Shown in pieces: positions 1 through 12,003 of a DNA stretch of 64,000 nucleotides. The DNA is taken from the NCBI GenBank assembly GCA_035578155.1, contig JAPWDM010000004.1, positions 61,197,461 through 61,261,460 on the forward strand, given 5' to 3'. Each line of letters starts with the position of its first letter. Positions within the stretch are counted from its first letter, which is position 1. The notes under the pieces were generated by a model, which did no database searches, had not been told where the DNA came from, and worked only from the letters and a program-made list of their open reading frames with translations. Position numbers and translations under genes: made by a program. This stretch comes from Brachynemurus nebulosus (taxonomy: Eukaryota; Arthropoda; Insecta; Neuroptera; Myrmeleontidae).

Positions 1-147
1 CGTGAGTGGATAAAGCTACATTTTTTCAAAAAGTCACATTTTGGAACATTTGGAAATATCATACATATTGAAATATCATATATTAAAATTTGATTTCATT
101 ACGTCCATAGTAGTTTTGTAGAAATTCTGATACACATGTGTAAATTA

Positions 148-554
148 GGGATGTTACGGATATGAAATTTCGAATACGGATACGGATACGGATATTTAAA
201 AATATTTTTTTCGGTTTCGGTTACGGATATGTAATAATATTGGATAATGTTTCGGATACGGTTACGGATAATTGCTTTCAGTGAACATTTTTTTTTTATT
301 TTTTGGAAAAAAGGGAAAAATTTTACCTCAAAAAGTGAACGCCAAACACAAATCAACGGAAATCTATTAAGAGAAATATATGTAAATAGCAAAAATTTAC
401 TTCGATTTAACCTCAGTATTCCAACGGCAGTTGTTTGTTATTATCCGAAACAAATCCGAAACTTTTATTTCCGGATACGGTTTCGGTTTCGGATATGTAA
501 TTATTTCGGATATCCGGTAGTTTTGGTTACGGTTACAGATATCCATAACATCCC
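148..554. mobile_element. TA-flanked MITE, family A, copy 1
   Basis: A 407-bp non-coding element. It begins GGGATGTTACGGATATG and ends CATAACATCCC in inverted orientation, with TA on both sides (146-147 and 555-556). The interior is built from CGGATA / TACGGATA words on both strands, so it folds back on itself. A near full-length copy lies inverted at 46440-46824 and a truncated copy at about 48668-48897. The TA flank is typical of Tc1/mariner/pogo-mobilised MITEs; that class assignment is inference. The ORFs across it are artefacts of the repeat. Confidence 0.8.
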
Positions 555-556
555 TA

Positions 557-988
557 GTGCAAATAATAAAAACTTTCAAACACTTCTGTTATAAAATTAT
601 AAAAATGTCACATAACACCTTCATCCACTTGCATCTTCAGTTATGTTATACTGCGATATGGATGTAAGATGAGGAGTGTTAGTGTGAATTAAAATTTGAA
701 AGGTATGCGTCTACAACCGTCTTCTTAGAGAAACTATGTCGATATTCATCTGGGTTTCCCATCAAGGAATTCTTTCCGTGAAGGCAAACTGCAGAAACTA
801 ATCAAGAACCTAGACTTCAGCCTCAAGATTCGAATTCTTGACCTACCAGTCTAAAATATTAGTGCTTAAGCATGCTCAGCCACTTTGCTAATTTAGATTA
901 CAAATTATAGAAGACTTCGACAGAAAGTAGATAAAAATATATTACCATTGGGGGAGGCACAAAGCTTCTTTGCACTCGTAAAAAACTT
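557..988. other. A+T-rich spacer, nothing recognised
   Basis: No ORF of note, no repeat partner found elsewhere in the window, and no RNA gene signature. Confidence 0.5.
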
Positions 989-1516
989 TTGGGTAGTATA
1001 AAAATTATGGATCCATATTTAAATGCACGTTCAAGTGGTTCAAGTGTATATAATTTGATTTGATTTTTGAGTTCTATACGGAGCTAGTTGTATCTTTATT
1101 GAAAATATAAATATTACGTGTAAATATTACTAGGTATTACTAGTAAATGACTATAAAATAAAGAGGAATAATTAAATGGTATACTTCTACATAATATTTA
1201 TAATTTTCATCTAATATACATATTTAAACATATATTTAAATGTAGTTACTGTAAGTAAATTGCTTCATTTTTTTCAAATTTTAATCGAAAGCTATGGTAA
1301 AGTTACGTGTCTGTACAATACTTGTTGTAATATGGCACCAGTTTCCTGGTAATAATAAACAATTTTTCTGTCAAACACAAAAAACCCTCTTTGACTCTGA
1401 CATACATGAAGATACAATTAGCTCCGTATAGCACTCAAAAATCAAATCAAGTTATATACACTTGAACCACTTGAACGTGCATTTAAATATGGATCCATAA
1501 TTTTTATACTACCCAA
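989..1516. mobile_element. fold-back MITE with ~110-bp inverted arms
   Basis: The left arm (about 989-1098) and right arm (about 1404-1516) are inverted copies. Shared stretches include GGGTAGTATAAAAATTATGG, ATCCATATTTAAATGCACG and TTCAAGTGGTTCAAGTG. The ~300-bp loop is A+T rich and non-coding. No clear target duplication was seen, so the class is unknown. Confidence 0.75.
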
Positions 1517-2369
1517 GCTTTTAACCAATCTTTAAAGTGATTTTGTACTTAAACTGCATCTTATCTTAAAATTCGTGTCTTATCATATTATTAATGTTAT
1601 GTTTGAAACAAGAATAACTTTAGGGTATGGATTTATGATAAGAAAATGTTTCTTAATTTTTCTTTTTTCTAATCCGCTATATATAACTATGAAAATTAGG
1701 AAAAAACTGACTGGCTAGCTTTAATTTTAATGCCGAATCAAGCCATCGAAAAAATTAAAGAAATCAATAGACATTATTTGATGTTTCGAACCGATAAACA
1801 ATTTCAAAGAAGCAAAATTAAAAGATTTTTGGTTTTGTTAACTAAAGTTTTCTATTTTACCGGCAACAAGGAAAACAAGGATTTCATGCCCACAGCGTTA
1901 ATAGCATAGATCAGTGAACATATTACACATAGTCCATAGGCTGACTGTAACAATGAATAAATGAAGTCTTCAGATATGCTCAAAATACTGCTACTTCGTA
2001 ATATTGTAACCAGTGCAATAACCGTGATATCCATCGTAATCTTCTCAAATAATGGTGGGATGTCAAAATATATTATAATAGTGATAATAAACTTTAACTT
2101 TTTTGAGAAAAATTGCAAAATTGCAAAACTTTTAAAGAAAAAAATAATTGTATTGGTTTTATTTTCAAAATATGTACATATGTATACAAATTATATTTTG
2201 CAATAAATATGATCCCGTTTACTGAATAATAGACAGTACATTATTTTGTCATATCGCATCCCGCGGAAACAGCTTATAAACTGGCATTACGCTCCATCTA
2301 TAGCACTGTCATACAATAATGTTCATTGGTGTATAGTTAATAGTATACTTAGTAAGGACCGTAAGCGTT
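1517..2369. other. A+T-rich spacer, nothing recognised
   Basis: Only short chance ORFs (under 90 codons, no protein family recognised). No repeat partner noticed. Confidence 0.45.
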
Positions 2370-2456
2370 ATTTTTATGGCCTTGGATGCCATAGCATTGA
2401 TTAGAGAATCCGGGGTTGAAAGCCGAGGATTCTTAAGCATCCATGGCCACAAAAAT
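2370..2456. repeat. imperfect hairpin
   Basis: ATGGCCTTGGATGC at about 2376 pairs with GCATCCATGGCCAC at about 2437. GAATCC (2406-2411) pairs with GGATTC (2427-2432) around a short G-rich loop. It could be a degenerate MITE; no tRNA-like fold was seen. Confidence 0.4.
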
Positions 2457-2679
2457 AAATATATGGACTGAATATGAGTAAGATATTTTTACACAGAAAA
2501 AATGATGAATAAATTGAAAAAAATGAATAAAAAAAAGTGACAAAAATTATCGAAAATGCAATTTTAATTAAATTGAATAGTTGGCGCCTATAAGTAACCA
2601 TTTTCATAGAAAAATCTTTTTATTAATAATTAATTGACGCTAAGTGATGCATGCACAGAAACTATCATTATTTTGGTTG

Positions 2680-3030
2680 CATTGAAATTTTTAAGTGACT
2701 ATATAATTATATGGCCTAACCCCCAAATATCCCTAGAATTTGAGCGAAATGGGACCAATAGTAAATAAGACATCGAGATTTAATATGATTTCACAATAGT
2801 GCCATTATTTCGATTGCGATGAAAGTAGCAGCGAACCATCTAGGAACTAAACAGCACATTTTCGAAAAATTCCACCAAAAACAATCCAATAGTTTTGAAG
2901 TTATGCCATTTGGACGTACAGATGGACACACAGACAGGCACGAAACTGTTCAGGAAGTTCTAAAACGTAAAATACGCCTAAAATTGTTGTTTCGCTGGGA
3001 AAAAATTTTCAGATTTCCAAAGTGATCATA
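2680..3030 (+). repeat. possible non-LTR retrotransposon tail with ACAGACAGG terminus
   Basis: The stretch carries CAATCCAATAGTTTTGAAG followed by ACAGATGGACACACAGACAGG. It resembles in layout the better example at 37735-38190, whose tandem units end in GACAGACAGACAGACA. Insect RTE-type LINE/SINE tails often end this way; the assignment here is weak. Confidence 0.3.
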
Positions 3031-3660
3031 GTGCGTTTGGTATTTTAGTAGTTTTGAAGGCAAAATAGAAAAATTTATTTATTAATGTTAAATATCAATA
3101 ATCACTTATTGCACCCACAAAATGATTGAGGATTCTTCAAAGAATTTTCGGTTTCTATTTATCTTAACACTCTGCAGACTAATTTTACTGAAGCAGTTCA
3201 ACATAAAACTAATGTAAAATTAGTGATATTTAATTACGGTTCATCTATACACCAATGATGTATTCGTCTGATTCCTTTGCGTTTTACTGTCTAGTTCGTC
3301 TTTTTTAATCGCCGTTGTTTCTCCAGTTCGGTGTTTTTCTTTTTCTCAATCATTTAACATTTATTTATAATAAAGAAAAAAACCGCAATTGTATTAAAAA
3401 GTTAATGTACTTATAGAAATATTATTGAATTGGTTTTGGTTTATTTGATCGAAAGATAAATACTGACTTCTTGTATGTGTGTATAGAAGAATCCATTCTA
3501 TGCAAGGTAACACAATGTACGCATCTAGAAAAACAAGACATAGATGATGTCCAACTGTAAAACTTACATTCGCCTTAACTTGCCAGCGGAACATAATAAT
3601 AGATGAGGAACCAGAAGCATAAATATTTTGCATTGTGTAAAACTTTCCGTTTTTTATTTA
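3031..3660. other. A+T-rich spacer, nothing recognised
   Basis: Short chance ORFs only; no repeat partner noticed. Confidence 0.45.
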
Positions 3661-3746
3661 CAGGCAACCCTCAAAGAACACGGGTACCTTCCCCCGAATT
3701 ACACGGTTTCAAAAAACACAATTTTTAAATAATTCTTTTGAAACAG

Positions 3747-3748
<2 letters not shown>

Positions 3749-3845
<97 letters not shown>

Positions 3846-3854
3846 TATATATAT

Positions 3855-3900
<46 letters not shown>

Positions 3901-3929
3901 TATATATATATTTATATATATATATATAT
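3749..3929. repeat. (TA)n microsatellite
   Basis: About 180 bp of almost pure TA, with a few TAAATATA and ACTTTATA interruptions. It lies inside the 3661-4492 element. The YIYIYI ORF across it is not a gene. Confidence 0.95.
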
Positions 3930-3945
3930 CGGTACACGTATATAT

Positions 3946-4320
3946 ACTGTGTGAGTTTTTCGAGAGTTGCCATTTTTATTATAGCCAAACCGTTGATTTA
4001 ATCGAAAAATTGTTCAAATAAGAGTTGTAGATATCGACGGGGGCAACCGATTGCTATAGTCAGGAGCTTTATAGCTCTTATGGTTTTCGAGCTATGGTAC
4101 AAACTTATAGATTTTTAAATGAGACTATATATTAATTTTTCGATAAAACTGATCTAATGCATTAATTAACAAGATAAATGAGCAAAAAATTTTTTTTATC
4201 CAAGTTTAATTTTTTAATTTTTCTTTAATTTATTAGTTAGGCGGTAAAATATGCATATTTACTTGAAGCTACTTCAGTCGATAGTGTTTTTCTTGGTTAC
4301 ATTTCCATTACATCCAACTT
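3946..4320 (+). repeat. dispersed repeat, copy of the 16.0-16.4 kb terminal arm
   Basis: It begins ACTGTGTGAGTTTTTCGAGA and runs ~375 bp. It is the inverted counterpart of about 16025-16405. Shared segments include CAACCGATTGCTATAGTCAG-like and GAGCTATAAAGCTC-like blocks. It stops near ATTTCCATTACATCC. Confidence 0.7.
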
Positions 4321-4507
4321 AAGCTTATTATTTATTCAGAGCTAATTCCATTCCATTTTAATTGCAATGAATACATATTACGTACACATTACTTACAAAT
4401 GTATATGTAATCGAATCCCGTCTTTTGTAGTCTCAAATAATACGGTTTCAAAGACACGGAATCAATTAATCGTGTTCTTCGGGGGATTACTGTAATCTCT
4501 TGTAGTA

Positions 4508-5521
4508 GCCTAGTCGGTTTGGTTCAAAATGGCGAATCGCAAAACATTTTTAGCACGATCCAATTTTTTTTTTTGCAATTAATTTTGTGTGCCTATAGGA
4601 AGTGTAAAACCAAAATGGTGTCACCTTAAGGTTGTGCTAAAGCCGCTATCTTGAAAACGTGTTTTTCTAAATATCCCGTGAACGGCTGGCCCCATAAGAA
4701 AAGTACAAGAAACATTTTTCATAGAAAATTGAATTTCGCAACTTTTTTATTTGAAACTTTTTTTCTAAAGTAATTTTTTAAGAATTATGACGCTTTAATA
4801 AAACCAATTTTTGGCTTTTGGTAAATAATTTAAAAATAGTTAGCGCTACGTTGGTCAAGGTTATTATAAAAATGACAGAGCCTACAATTCTCTACAAATT
4901 TTGTTTCCAATATTTTTATTTCCAAAGCTTTTAGTTTATGAGATATCATGTACGAAAGACATAAAAATGCGGTTTTTTATCATAGAAACGTTTTTGATGA
5001 TTTCTTGTAACTAAAGTACGTTGATTTACCTTTGTGTATATTCATTAAAAACGTTTCTGTGATACAAAAAGCCGCGTTTTCAAGTTTTTCGTACATGATA
5101 TCTCGTAAACTGAAAGCTTTGGAAAAAAAATGTTTAAACAAAGTTTGTAGAGAATTTCACGGTCTATAGTTTTTATAATAACTTTAACCAACGTAGCGCT
5201 AACCATTTTTAAATTACCTACCAAAAACAAAAAATTGGTTTTATTAAAGCGTAATAATTTTTGGAATAATTATTTTAGAAAAAAAGTCAAATAAAAAAGA
5301 TGAGAAATCCAGTTTTTTATGAAAAATGTTTTTTATACTTTTATTGTATGTCCAGCCGTTCAAAAGATATTTGGGAAAACACGTTTTTCAAGATGGCGAC
5401 CTTAGAACAACCTCTAGGATGACACCATTTTGGTTTTACACTCCCTGTAAGTACACAAATCAATTGGAAAAAAAATTCGATCGTGCTAAAAACACAATTC
5501 CGAAAGCTCTACCGACTAGGC
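4508..5521. mobile_element. large fold-back element, ~490-bp arms, TA-flanked
   Basis: GCCTAGTCGG at 4508 and CCGACTAGGC ending at 5521 are inverted termini, with TA outside each (4506-4507, 5522-5523). The arms match inward through blocks such as TTAGCACGATC, CAAAATGGTGTCA, AGCGCTACGTTGGT and GATATCATGTACGAAA, to a loop of about 50 bp near 5000-5045. Arms are diverged (roughly 80-90% by eye), so the insertion is old. No transposase. TA suggests a Tc1/mariner-type target, by inference. Confidence 0.75.
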
Positions 5522-5524
5522 TAT

Positions 5525-5829
5525 AGGCATTGTTTTGCAAAGGTATTTAATTTATATTCATAGAATTTACTGAATTTATTTTGTTAGTCGAAGGTTTAAC
5601 CAGGGGTGAATCTAGTCTTAAAGTTAGGAGGTGGTTACCTGGTTATTAGAATAACCTACAAAGTAAATGAAGTTTTTAATTCTTGAATTACATTTCAAAA
5701 TAAACATGCGCAAATAGCTCGGCTTAGATAGACTTCTATCTAAGTATTGTATAATACATGCATATTCTAATATCAGTGCTGTCGTACGTCTTTCTAGACA
5801 AAAAACGAATTTCGAAACCTATTAACAAT
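5525..5829. other. spacer, nothing recognised
   Basis: No coding or repeat signal noted. Confidence 0.4.
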
Positions 5830-5959
5830 TTTTAGTCGAATTTTTCCTTGAAAAAATTAGACTTATACAGCCTATACGATAAGAACGGCGAGAGGCGAGA
5901 GTAGGGGCGCTATCCGTTTTCGAACCCGTAGAACACGATTCTGTAGAAAGAAAATGTCC
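5830..5959 (+). repeat. dispersed repeat B, copy 1, abutting a TA tract
   Basis: It includes CGATAAGAACGGCGAGAGG, GCTATCCGTTTTCGAAC and AACACGATTCTG. A second copy in the same orientation lies at about 16620-16745. Both copies run directly into a long (TA)n tract on the right, so the tract is probably part of, or seeded by, the element. Confidence 0.7.
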
Positions 5960-6398
<439 letters not shown>

Positions 6399-6400
<2 letters not shown>

Positions 6401-7310
6401 CCGCTACCTTTTAATATGTGTAGGGCCCCCCTATGGAAGTTAAGAACTCCAATTTGGTAAATGGGGCTCATTCCGATGCACAACAATACTATCAAAGTGG
6501 GGTCAAATTTTAGGCAAATTTTGGATCCGACCCAACCTTTAAGGGGGTGGTGGGGGCAGAAAAGCAATAAAACTTTTCTAAACCGGATGGAAATAATGTT
6601 TCGGTTAATTATCTACAACATATCCAAAATTCAGCTTCCTAGGATGATTTGGAGGGAGTAGAGGGGGAAAAAAACGATTTTCGCTGGATCTAACACGCCC
6701 CCAGCCCCCCAGAATTAACGTAGAGGATTGAAATTTGGTGTGTTGATAGAGTTTATACCTAGGTTGCGCTTTTTGAAGGTTTTAATATTTTACCCCCACC
6801 CTCCTCATTTTTAAGCTACAATTTCATGTTTTTTAGAAGTTTTCGAAGTTTTTATCACGCGCACAGGTCACCCAAATAAACCTAGTGGGCTGAAATTTTG
6901 TATTCGGATTGAGTTAGTATCAAGAGGGTGCCTTAAGGGGCTCTCGACTTTTAACCCTTACCTCCACCATTTTTATACCAAAAAGAACATGATTTTTCTT
7001 GTTTTTTGACAGTTTCGTTCGGGTCAAAATCTCCCCAAAATAAACCTAGAGGGCTGAGATTTTGTGTACAGGTTAAGTTAATAGCCAGCCACTGCTTTTT
7101 GGAGGTTTCAACTTTTAGCCCTTACCCCCACGATTTTTACGCCAATATTTCCTTAATTTTTTTGCTTGTTTTCTAGCACGTCTAGAGACTCTCTAAGAAA
7201 ACCTAGAGGGCTGAAATTTTGTACGTGTATTCAGTTAGTATCCAGCTAGTACCTTTTAGGGAATCCACATTACTTTTCCCCCCACTTCTCCCATTTTTAC
7301 ATCGGAATTC
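6399..7310 (+). repeat. minisatellite-like repeat, ~165-bp units
   Basis: Diverged tandem units share TGAAATTTTGT, AACCTAGAGGGCTGA-like, TTAACCCTTACCCCCAC-like and ATTTTTACGCCAA-like blocks. Clear units start near 6715, 6880, 7045 and 7200. The first ~300 bp (GTAGGGCCCCCCTATGG onward) is a related lead-in that abuts the TA tract. Non-coding. Confidence 0.65.
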
Positions 7311-8308
7311 AATGCTATTGTTAAATGTGTTTTAAATGCATTATTTTTAATCTAAATATAAGTAGGCGAATAATAAATAATTTTAAAAAATTTAAAAAAA
7401 AGTGAACTTACTTTTATAACAAATGAAATACATACATATTAAGTAATTTAATAATGTTATTAAAGTCACTGTTTATTTATAAATTAGGAATTTTGGATTT
7501 TTATTATTTATAAAATAGAAATTTTAGATTGTTTTGGAAAGAAAATATATCTTCATAAAGGCCTTCCAATTTACTATTTAAGTTCCTTTTTTTAATATTT
7601 AAAAATAAAACACAAAGGCAATTGGCGGGTAAGCATGGGTAGGAATGCCCTCGTATGAATTGTGTTGGCCTTTTCCCTGCTAACTACTATCGGCACAAAA
7701 TTGAAATTTACTGAGATTCAGCCCTTAAAAACTTAAATTTTTTTAAAGCCCCGATTAACCGGACACTCATCATCAGTTTTGAAACCACCAAAATGACAAA
7801 TCGCTTGTGGACTTTCAATGACATTTCGCTTGTAGACATTCAATATCGAAGATGAAAGGAAAAATTCGACTTCCGTGATGGGACTCCGCTGCCCACGGGG
7901 TTTTATTTATAAAATAGAAATTTTGGAGTTTTTAGGAAAGAAAAAATATCTTCATAAAGGCCTTCCAGTTTACTATTTAAGGTCCTTTTTAATATTTAAA
8001 AATAAAACACAAAGGCAATTGGCGGATAAATGTGGGTACGAATGCCCTCGTACGAATTATGTTGGCTTTTTTCCTGCTAACTGCACTCGGCACAAAATTG
8101 AAATTTACTGAGATTCAGCCCTTAAAAACTTAAAACTTTTTTTTAGGGCCCCGATCAGCCCGACACTCATCATCAATTTTGAAACCATCAAAATGACAAA
8201 TCGCTTGTAGACTTTCAATCACATTTCGCTTGTAGACATTCAGTACCGGAGAGATGTAGCGAAAGATTCGACTTTCGTGATGGGGCCCCGCTGCTCACGG
8301 CGTTTTTT
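7311..8308 (+). mobile_element. dispersed element with internal tandem duplication (copy 1)
   Basis: Two ~405-bp direct copies, about 7498-7900 and 7903-8308, share CTTCATAAAGGCCTTCCA, GGCAATTGGCGG and CAAATCGCTTGTGGAC-like blocks. Each ends in a G+C-rich hairpin, CCGTGATGGG...GCTGC(T/C)CACGG. A lead-in containing AGTAGGCGAATAAT precedes them. A single-unit copy lies inverted at 63369-64000 and a fragment at about 44277-44400. The terminal hairpin and tandem duplication recall Helitron-like elements, but no CTRR end was confirmed. Confidence 0.6.
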
Positions 8309-9317
8309 TACATGGAAGTTATACTTATTATTTTATAACATTTTTTTTTGATAAAAAGACCATTAATTTATTATGAAAGAAATTATTTGTCAACTTTTGT
8401 TAAGGGGAGTGTTCAAATATAAAAGCAACTTTTTTATTTATGATTATTTTGCTTGTTGAAATTTTTTTGAAATTAGGTAGGATTTCAAATAGAAAATTTT
8501 GTTTTTGAAACATTCATTACTCTTCCCTGTGGGGGAGGGGGCCCTTTTAGACAAGTTTTTAGGCGTTTACAAGGAACGCTATATCTCAAAAAGTAATGAA
8601 TTTTTTTAAAAATATTTTTTTACTATTTTATTCCTAAAGGACCTGTCAATAAAACTGAGTATGGGTTTCAGGCAATTTTAAAAATTAACTATAAAATTGT
8701 AATCCCAAACTTCTAAAAATTATAAAATCCAATTTTTTATTTAAAAAAAAATGTTTAAAAATAGTTACAATTGTTCAAATGGAAAAATCATACTCCACTT
8801 TATGCGCAATATGTTTATGAACAAAATTTAAAAAAATTTAGTCTCTATCTTTTCTAGAGTTTGAGATATGATTTTCCTTGTCACCTTAGTTGTGGCGCAT
8901 CTAAACAATAGAAAAAAAAACATTTGTACACAGGTAAGTAACAGCGAAATGCTGATTAAAGGCGCTTCACATTCTGATAATGATAAATTTACAATACCAT
9001 GTTCAGTTTTGTTACTAATAATTTTTACCGTTTCACACTGTGTTTAAAAAAATGCAATTATTGGCAGTTATTTGTTAAGTATGAAATTAATTATAGATTA
9101 ATAAATAATGAAAATTACATTTCTGTGGTTGTTTAAAGAAAGAGTTATTCAGACTAAGTGTAATCTCTTTTTATTAACAAGCAACAAAGCCTGAAGTATT
9201 ATGTAAACGTACATATAATTATTACGCTTATAAACATGTAATTTTATAATACTTTAATTGATACTATGGTAATTAAGTGTTTATTAGGATTTAAGTAGAA
9301 TACGACTTCTAAGCTTA
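8309..9317. other. A+T-rich spacer, nothing firm
   Basis: Contains the G-rich run GTGGGGGAGGGGGCCC near 8530 within otherwise A+T-rich, probably repeat-derived DNA. No partner identified in the window and no ORF of note. Confidence 0.4.
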
Positions 9318-9400
9318 CATTTATATAAGACTGGCTGTTACCCATGGTTTCACCCATGTAAAATTATCTGAATTATGATTCAAGGAAGTTTTAAATTAGA
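9318..9400 (+). repeat. dispersed repeat fragment
   Basis: GTTTCACCCATGTAAAATTATCTGAATTATG-type block, cut short here. The same block occurs at about 41745-41805 in the same orientation. Family unknown. Confidence 0.55.
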
Positions 9401-10434
9401 TATGTCAGATATCAGAAATTTTGTGCAAGCGCAGTTAATCATAGTACATTGATCCTCTGGCCAAATATCTTTAAAGTAACTATCTTCATCTTCAATTTAA
9501 TAGCATGCCTAACTTTCACAACTGAATTCTTTGCGTAGATATCCTGAGTAATGTGAACGGATAATTTTAACTTCATTTTTCTAAATATCTCAATAATTTC
9601 TAAGCAAAATGGCACCTGATTTAACAGCACCAGAAAAAGATTACAAAGACCAAATTTTACTAATATTTATAATAAAAAACAACAATATGCTAATCCACCC
9701 TACTTATCATTCTTTTAAAAAAAAATTATTAAAAAAGTAATTTTTTAATTATGATGTTAATGTTGTGACGACACATACTCTTATACTTCGACACTATCGC
9801 CACTAGTGTCGCTACATTAAAAACCGGTTATTCTATTCTAATCAAACATAAATATAGAAAATTACAGATTATAATGGCAATTTTTTGTAATATAGAATCA
9901 GGAGAAAATATTTAACATTTAAAGATATATTTTTATAATTTTTGGTAGTTTTAATGATATACCTACAAATTCGTAAAAAATTACCGCCCCTTACCCTTGA
10001 TCACCGAGGTTTCTAAAGCTGAAACTTTGATTTTTATAAGATTAGTTCAACACTTGAAGTTAATAAAAATTTGTCTCTTTTTTACCCCATCTGCGCGGGT
10101 GTCCTCTTCTTACCCCGCTCTGCCCTATATTTATACCTTATATAAATTTTCGACCACCTCAGTTTCTCTGAGGCTAGTTACAGGATTAAATTTTCTCAGG
10201 AAGGTTGAGGTTAACAGAAGCAATTTTCCAAACCAAATTACCAAATTTATAAACCTAGTAAATTAGTATAATATTTATAAAATTAATTGCAAATAGCTCT
10301 GTAAATCTAAAACTATTACCTGTTGATACTGCAGTCATCGGGTAGCGGGGAATAGAATATCTCTTACGTTATATTTATTTACCCAATGAATTAATATATA
10401 GTCCTTAGTAGATCCTTGTATTTACGTACATTAA
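9401..10434. other. A+T-rich spacer, nothing recognised
   Basis: Only chance ORFs (at most 89 codons) with no recognisable family. Confidence 0.4.
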
Positions 10435-10545
10435 AGTAAGTTTATGAAAAAATCCTGTGTCGCAGCATCCTGCATACCAGAACGAATTTCTCAGGAGTTA
10501 CTTTTAAAAGAATAACTTCCTATCACATGAAATACGTATGTATTT
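10435..10545 (+). repeat. fragment of a pogo-associated repeat
   Basis: TGTCGCAGCATCCTGCATACC followed by AACGAATTTCTCAGG matches the stretch at about 37203-37260, just inside the left end of the 37.1-41.2 kb element. An inverted relative lies at about 47170-47370. Confidence 0.5.
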
Positions 10546-11139
10546 TGGTTTGGGAAATAAAATTATCAAAATAATTTGATGATACAGAGTTCTTTACGTA
10601 AAAACATCGATCGTAATATCTTATTTTACTATTATGTTCGAACGTTTTTAGACGCTGTTGTACGTTTATTTATAAGAATTAAGTATATAATGTTTTCTGT
10701 TGAAAAAAATCTACTAAGCAGTCAAAGTCTGATTAATTTTTTTTTTCTAGAAGTTCTTATTAGCAAGTTTTTAACGTTCAAAAATCTTCGAAATAAAATT
10801 TTATAGGTATTTTCCTAGCAAAACCTAATTAGTGCAAACGTAAACAAATAAAAATCCTTTTTTCTGAGTGTTTTATATTTTTCGGAAATTATTTTTTATA
10901 GGATAATGGCTTAAAAACGTTCCCTGTGTGATATTTTCCTCTTTCCAATGGTGTAAAATGAAAATTAGAAAACCTCTGAATTTTGGTAAAATAATTATTT
11001 TTTAACGAAAAAAGTCTAATACACGGTTCTGGAACTCACTCATGTAAGATTTTGAAGTTTCCATTTTTTTCATTAAATATGGCGAACCATAGGTACACAT
11101 ACATATATACGTAAACCGCACGTATACTATGTATTATAC
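10546..11139. other. A+T-rich spacer, nothing recognised
   Basis: Chance ORFs only. Confidence 0.4.
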
Positions 11140-11620
11140 AGTCTGTTTCAGACAAGCACAGATGAGACAGATCAAGCCTATGTATAAAAAAGTGAAATCT
11201 TAAAGTTGCAGTAAGTAGCAATTTACACCATTACTGATTTAGTCTGTTACTGACTGCCGTGGTGTTCACGTCAAAATAAAAATCATGTTTTTTTAATCAA
11301 CTCGTGAAATTTAAACAGAAAAAAATATGAAGTGTGTCGTATTTAAGTGTAAAAATTCTATTGAATAAAAAATTTCTCACAATAAAGGGATATCTTTCTC
11401 AAAATAAATAAATAAATTTTTTAATTGTTGACTGGTGGTAACTTACGGTAGCCATCATAGTATATAGTGTATGTATGCGAACTGCATATATCATCATCAA
11501 AATATATTACTAACACATTGGTATATTCGTGTCCATACATCGTCGGTTGTGATTGTATGTGTGCTGTCTTACGTCACCCATTGATTACAGTGGGCACAGT
11601 TTGGTAGACATTCTAGTTTG
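11140..11620 (+). repeat. dispersed repeat, relative of the interior of the hAT element at 61.3 kb
   Basis: CACAGATGAGACAGATCAAGCC and the following ~80 bp recur at about 61298-61390. Weaker similarity continues through a (TGTATG)-rich part to a GATTACAGTGGG-like block, parallel to about 61660. It is probably a degenerate relative of that hAT-type element. Confidence 0.45.
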
Positions 11621-11684
11621 ACCCCTTGCAGACAAGTAAGAACATACAAAATTTAACATGGAAAAAAATTGTTGGGAACAGAGT

Positions 11685-11815
11685 GTGCTTATTTTTAGGG
11701 CATGGGACATTAGCGCACAATGGTTAGTCCTATCAGCAGGTGGTCTAAAAAGATACGGGACAAAAGCGCACAAAAATTATTTTTATGATGGGACAAAAGC
11801 GCACAATGGTTATAA
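11685..11815 (+). repeat. short tandem repeat of GGGACAAAAGCGCACAATGG
   Basis: Three degenerate units (near 11702, 11757 and 11791) share GGGACA(A/T)(A/T)AGCGCACAA. The 81- and 62-codon ORFs over it are not supported as genes. Confidence 0.6.
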
Positions 11816-11950
11816 CAAGGATAGAATAATTTTATTTTATTACAATTATGACAATTTTCTTGATATAAAATCTGTTACCTGGTACATATTTAATCTAACG
11901 TGAAAAAAATCAATTCATTCTATTAAAATTTTTTTTATAAAATCTTTGAT

Positions 11951-12003
11951 GGAAAAGGCGTTAATAAATAAAGACGTTAATAAATAAAGGCATTAATAAA
12001 TAA
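11951..12003 (+). repeat. 18-bp tandem repeat
   Basis: Three units of (G/A)GCGTTAATAAATAAAG type. Confidence 0.7.

Larger units (their letters stand above)
3661..4492. mobile_element. pogo-type element with TA target duplication, carrying nested repeats
   Basis: The left end CAGGCAACCCTCAAAGAACA and the right end (read inverted) CAGTAATCCCCCGAAGAACA are related. Both are followed by an ACGGTTTCAAA block. TA abuts both sides (3659-3660 and 4493-4494). CAG...CTG ends with TA duplication fit the pogo/Tigger branch of Tc1/mariner. No transposase is present. The interior contains a long AT tract (3749-3929) and a fragment of the repeat family that also makes up the right end of the 13.5-16.4 kb element. 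Confidence 0.6.

Noticed and set aside
247..594. 115-codon ORF and antisense ORFs rich in RIRFRFR
   Set aside because: Falls inside the CGGATA MITE; equivalent ORFs appear in the other copy at 46373-46731.
3725..3988. ORFs of IYIYIY type over the TA tracts (also at 5954-6310, 6277-6567, 16621-16996, 32702-32902, 40481-40732, 48495-48747)
   Set aside because: Direct translations of (TA)n in any frame; no codon structure beyond the dinucleotide.
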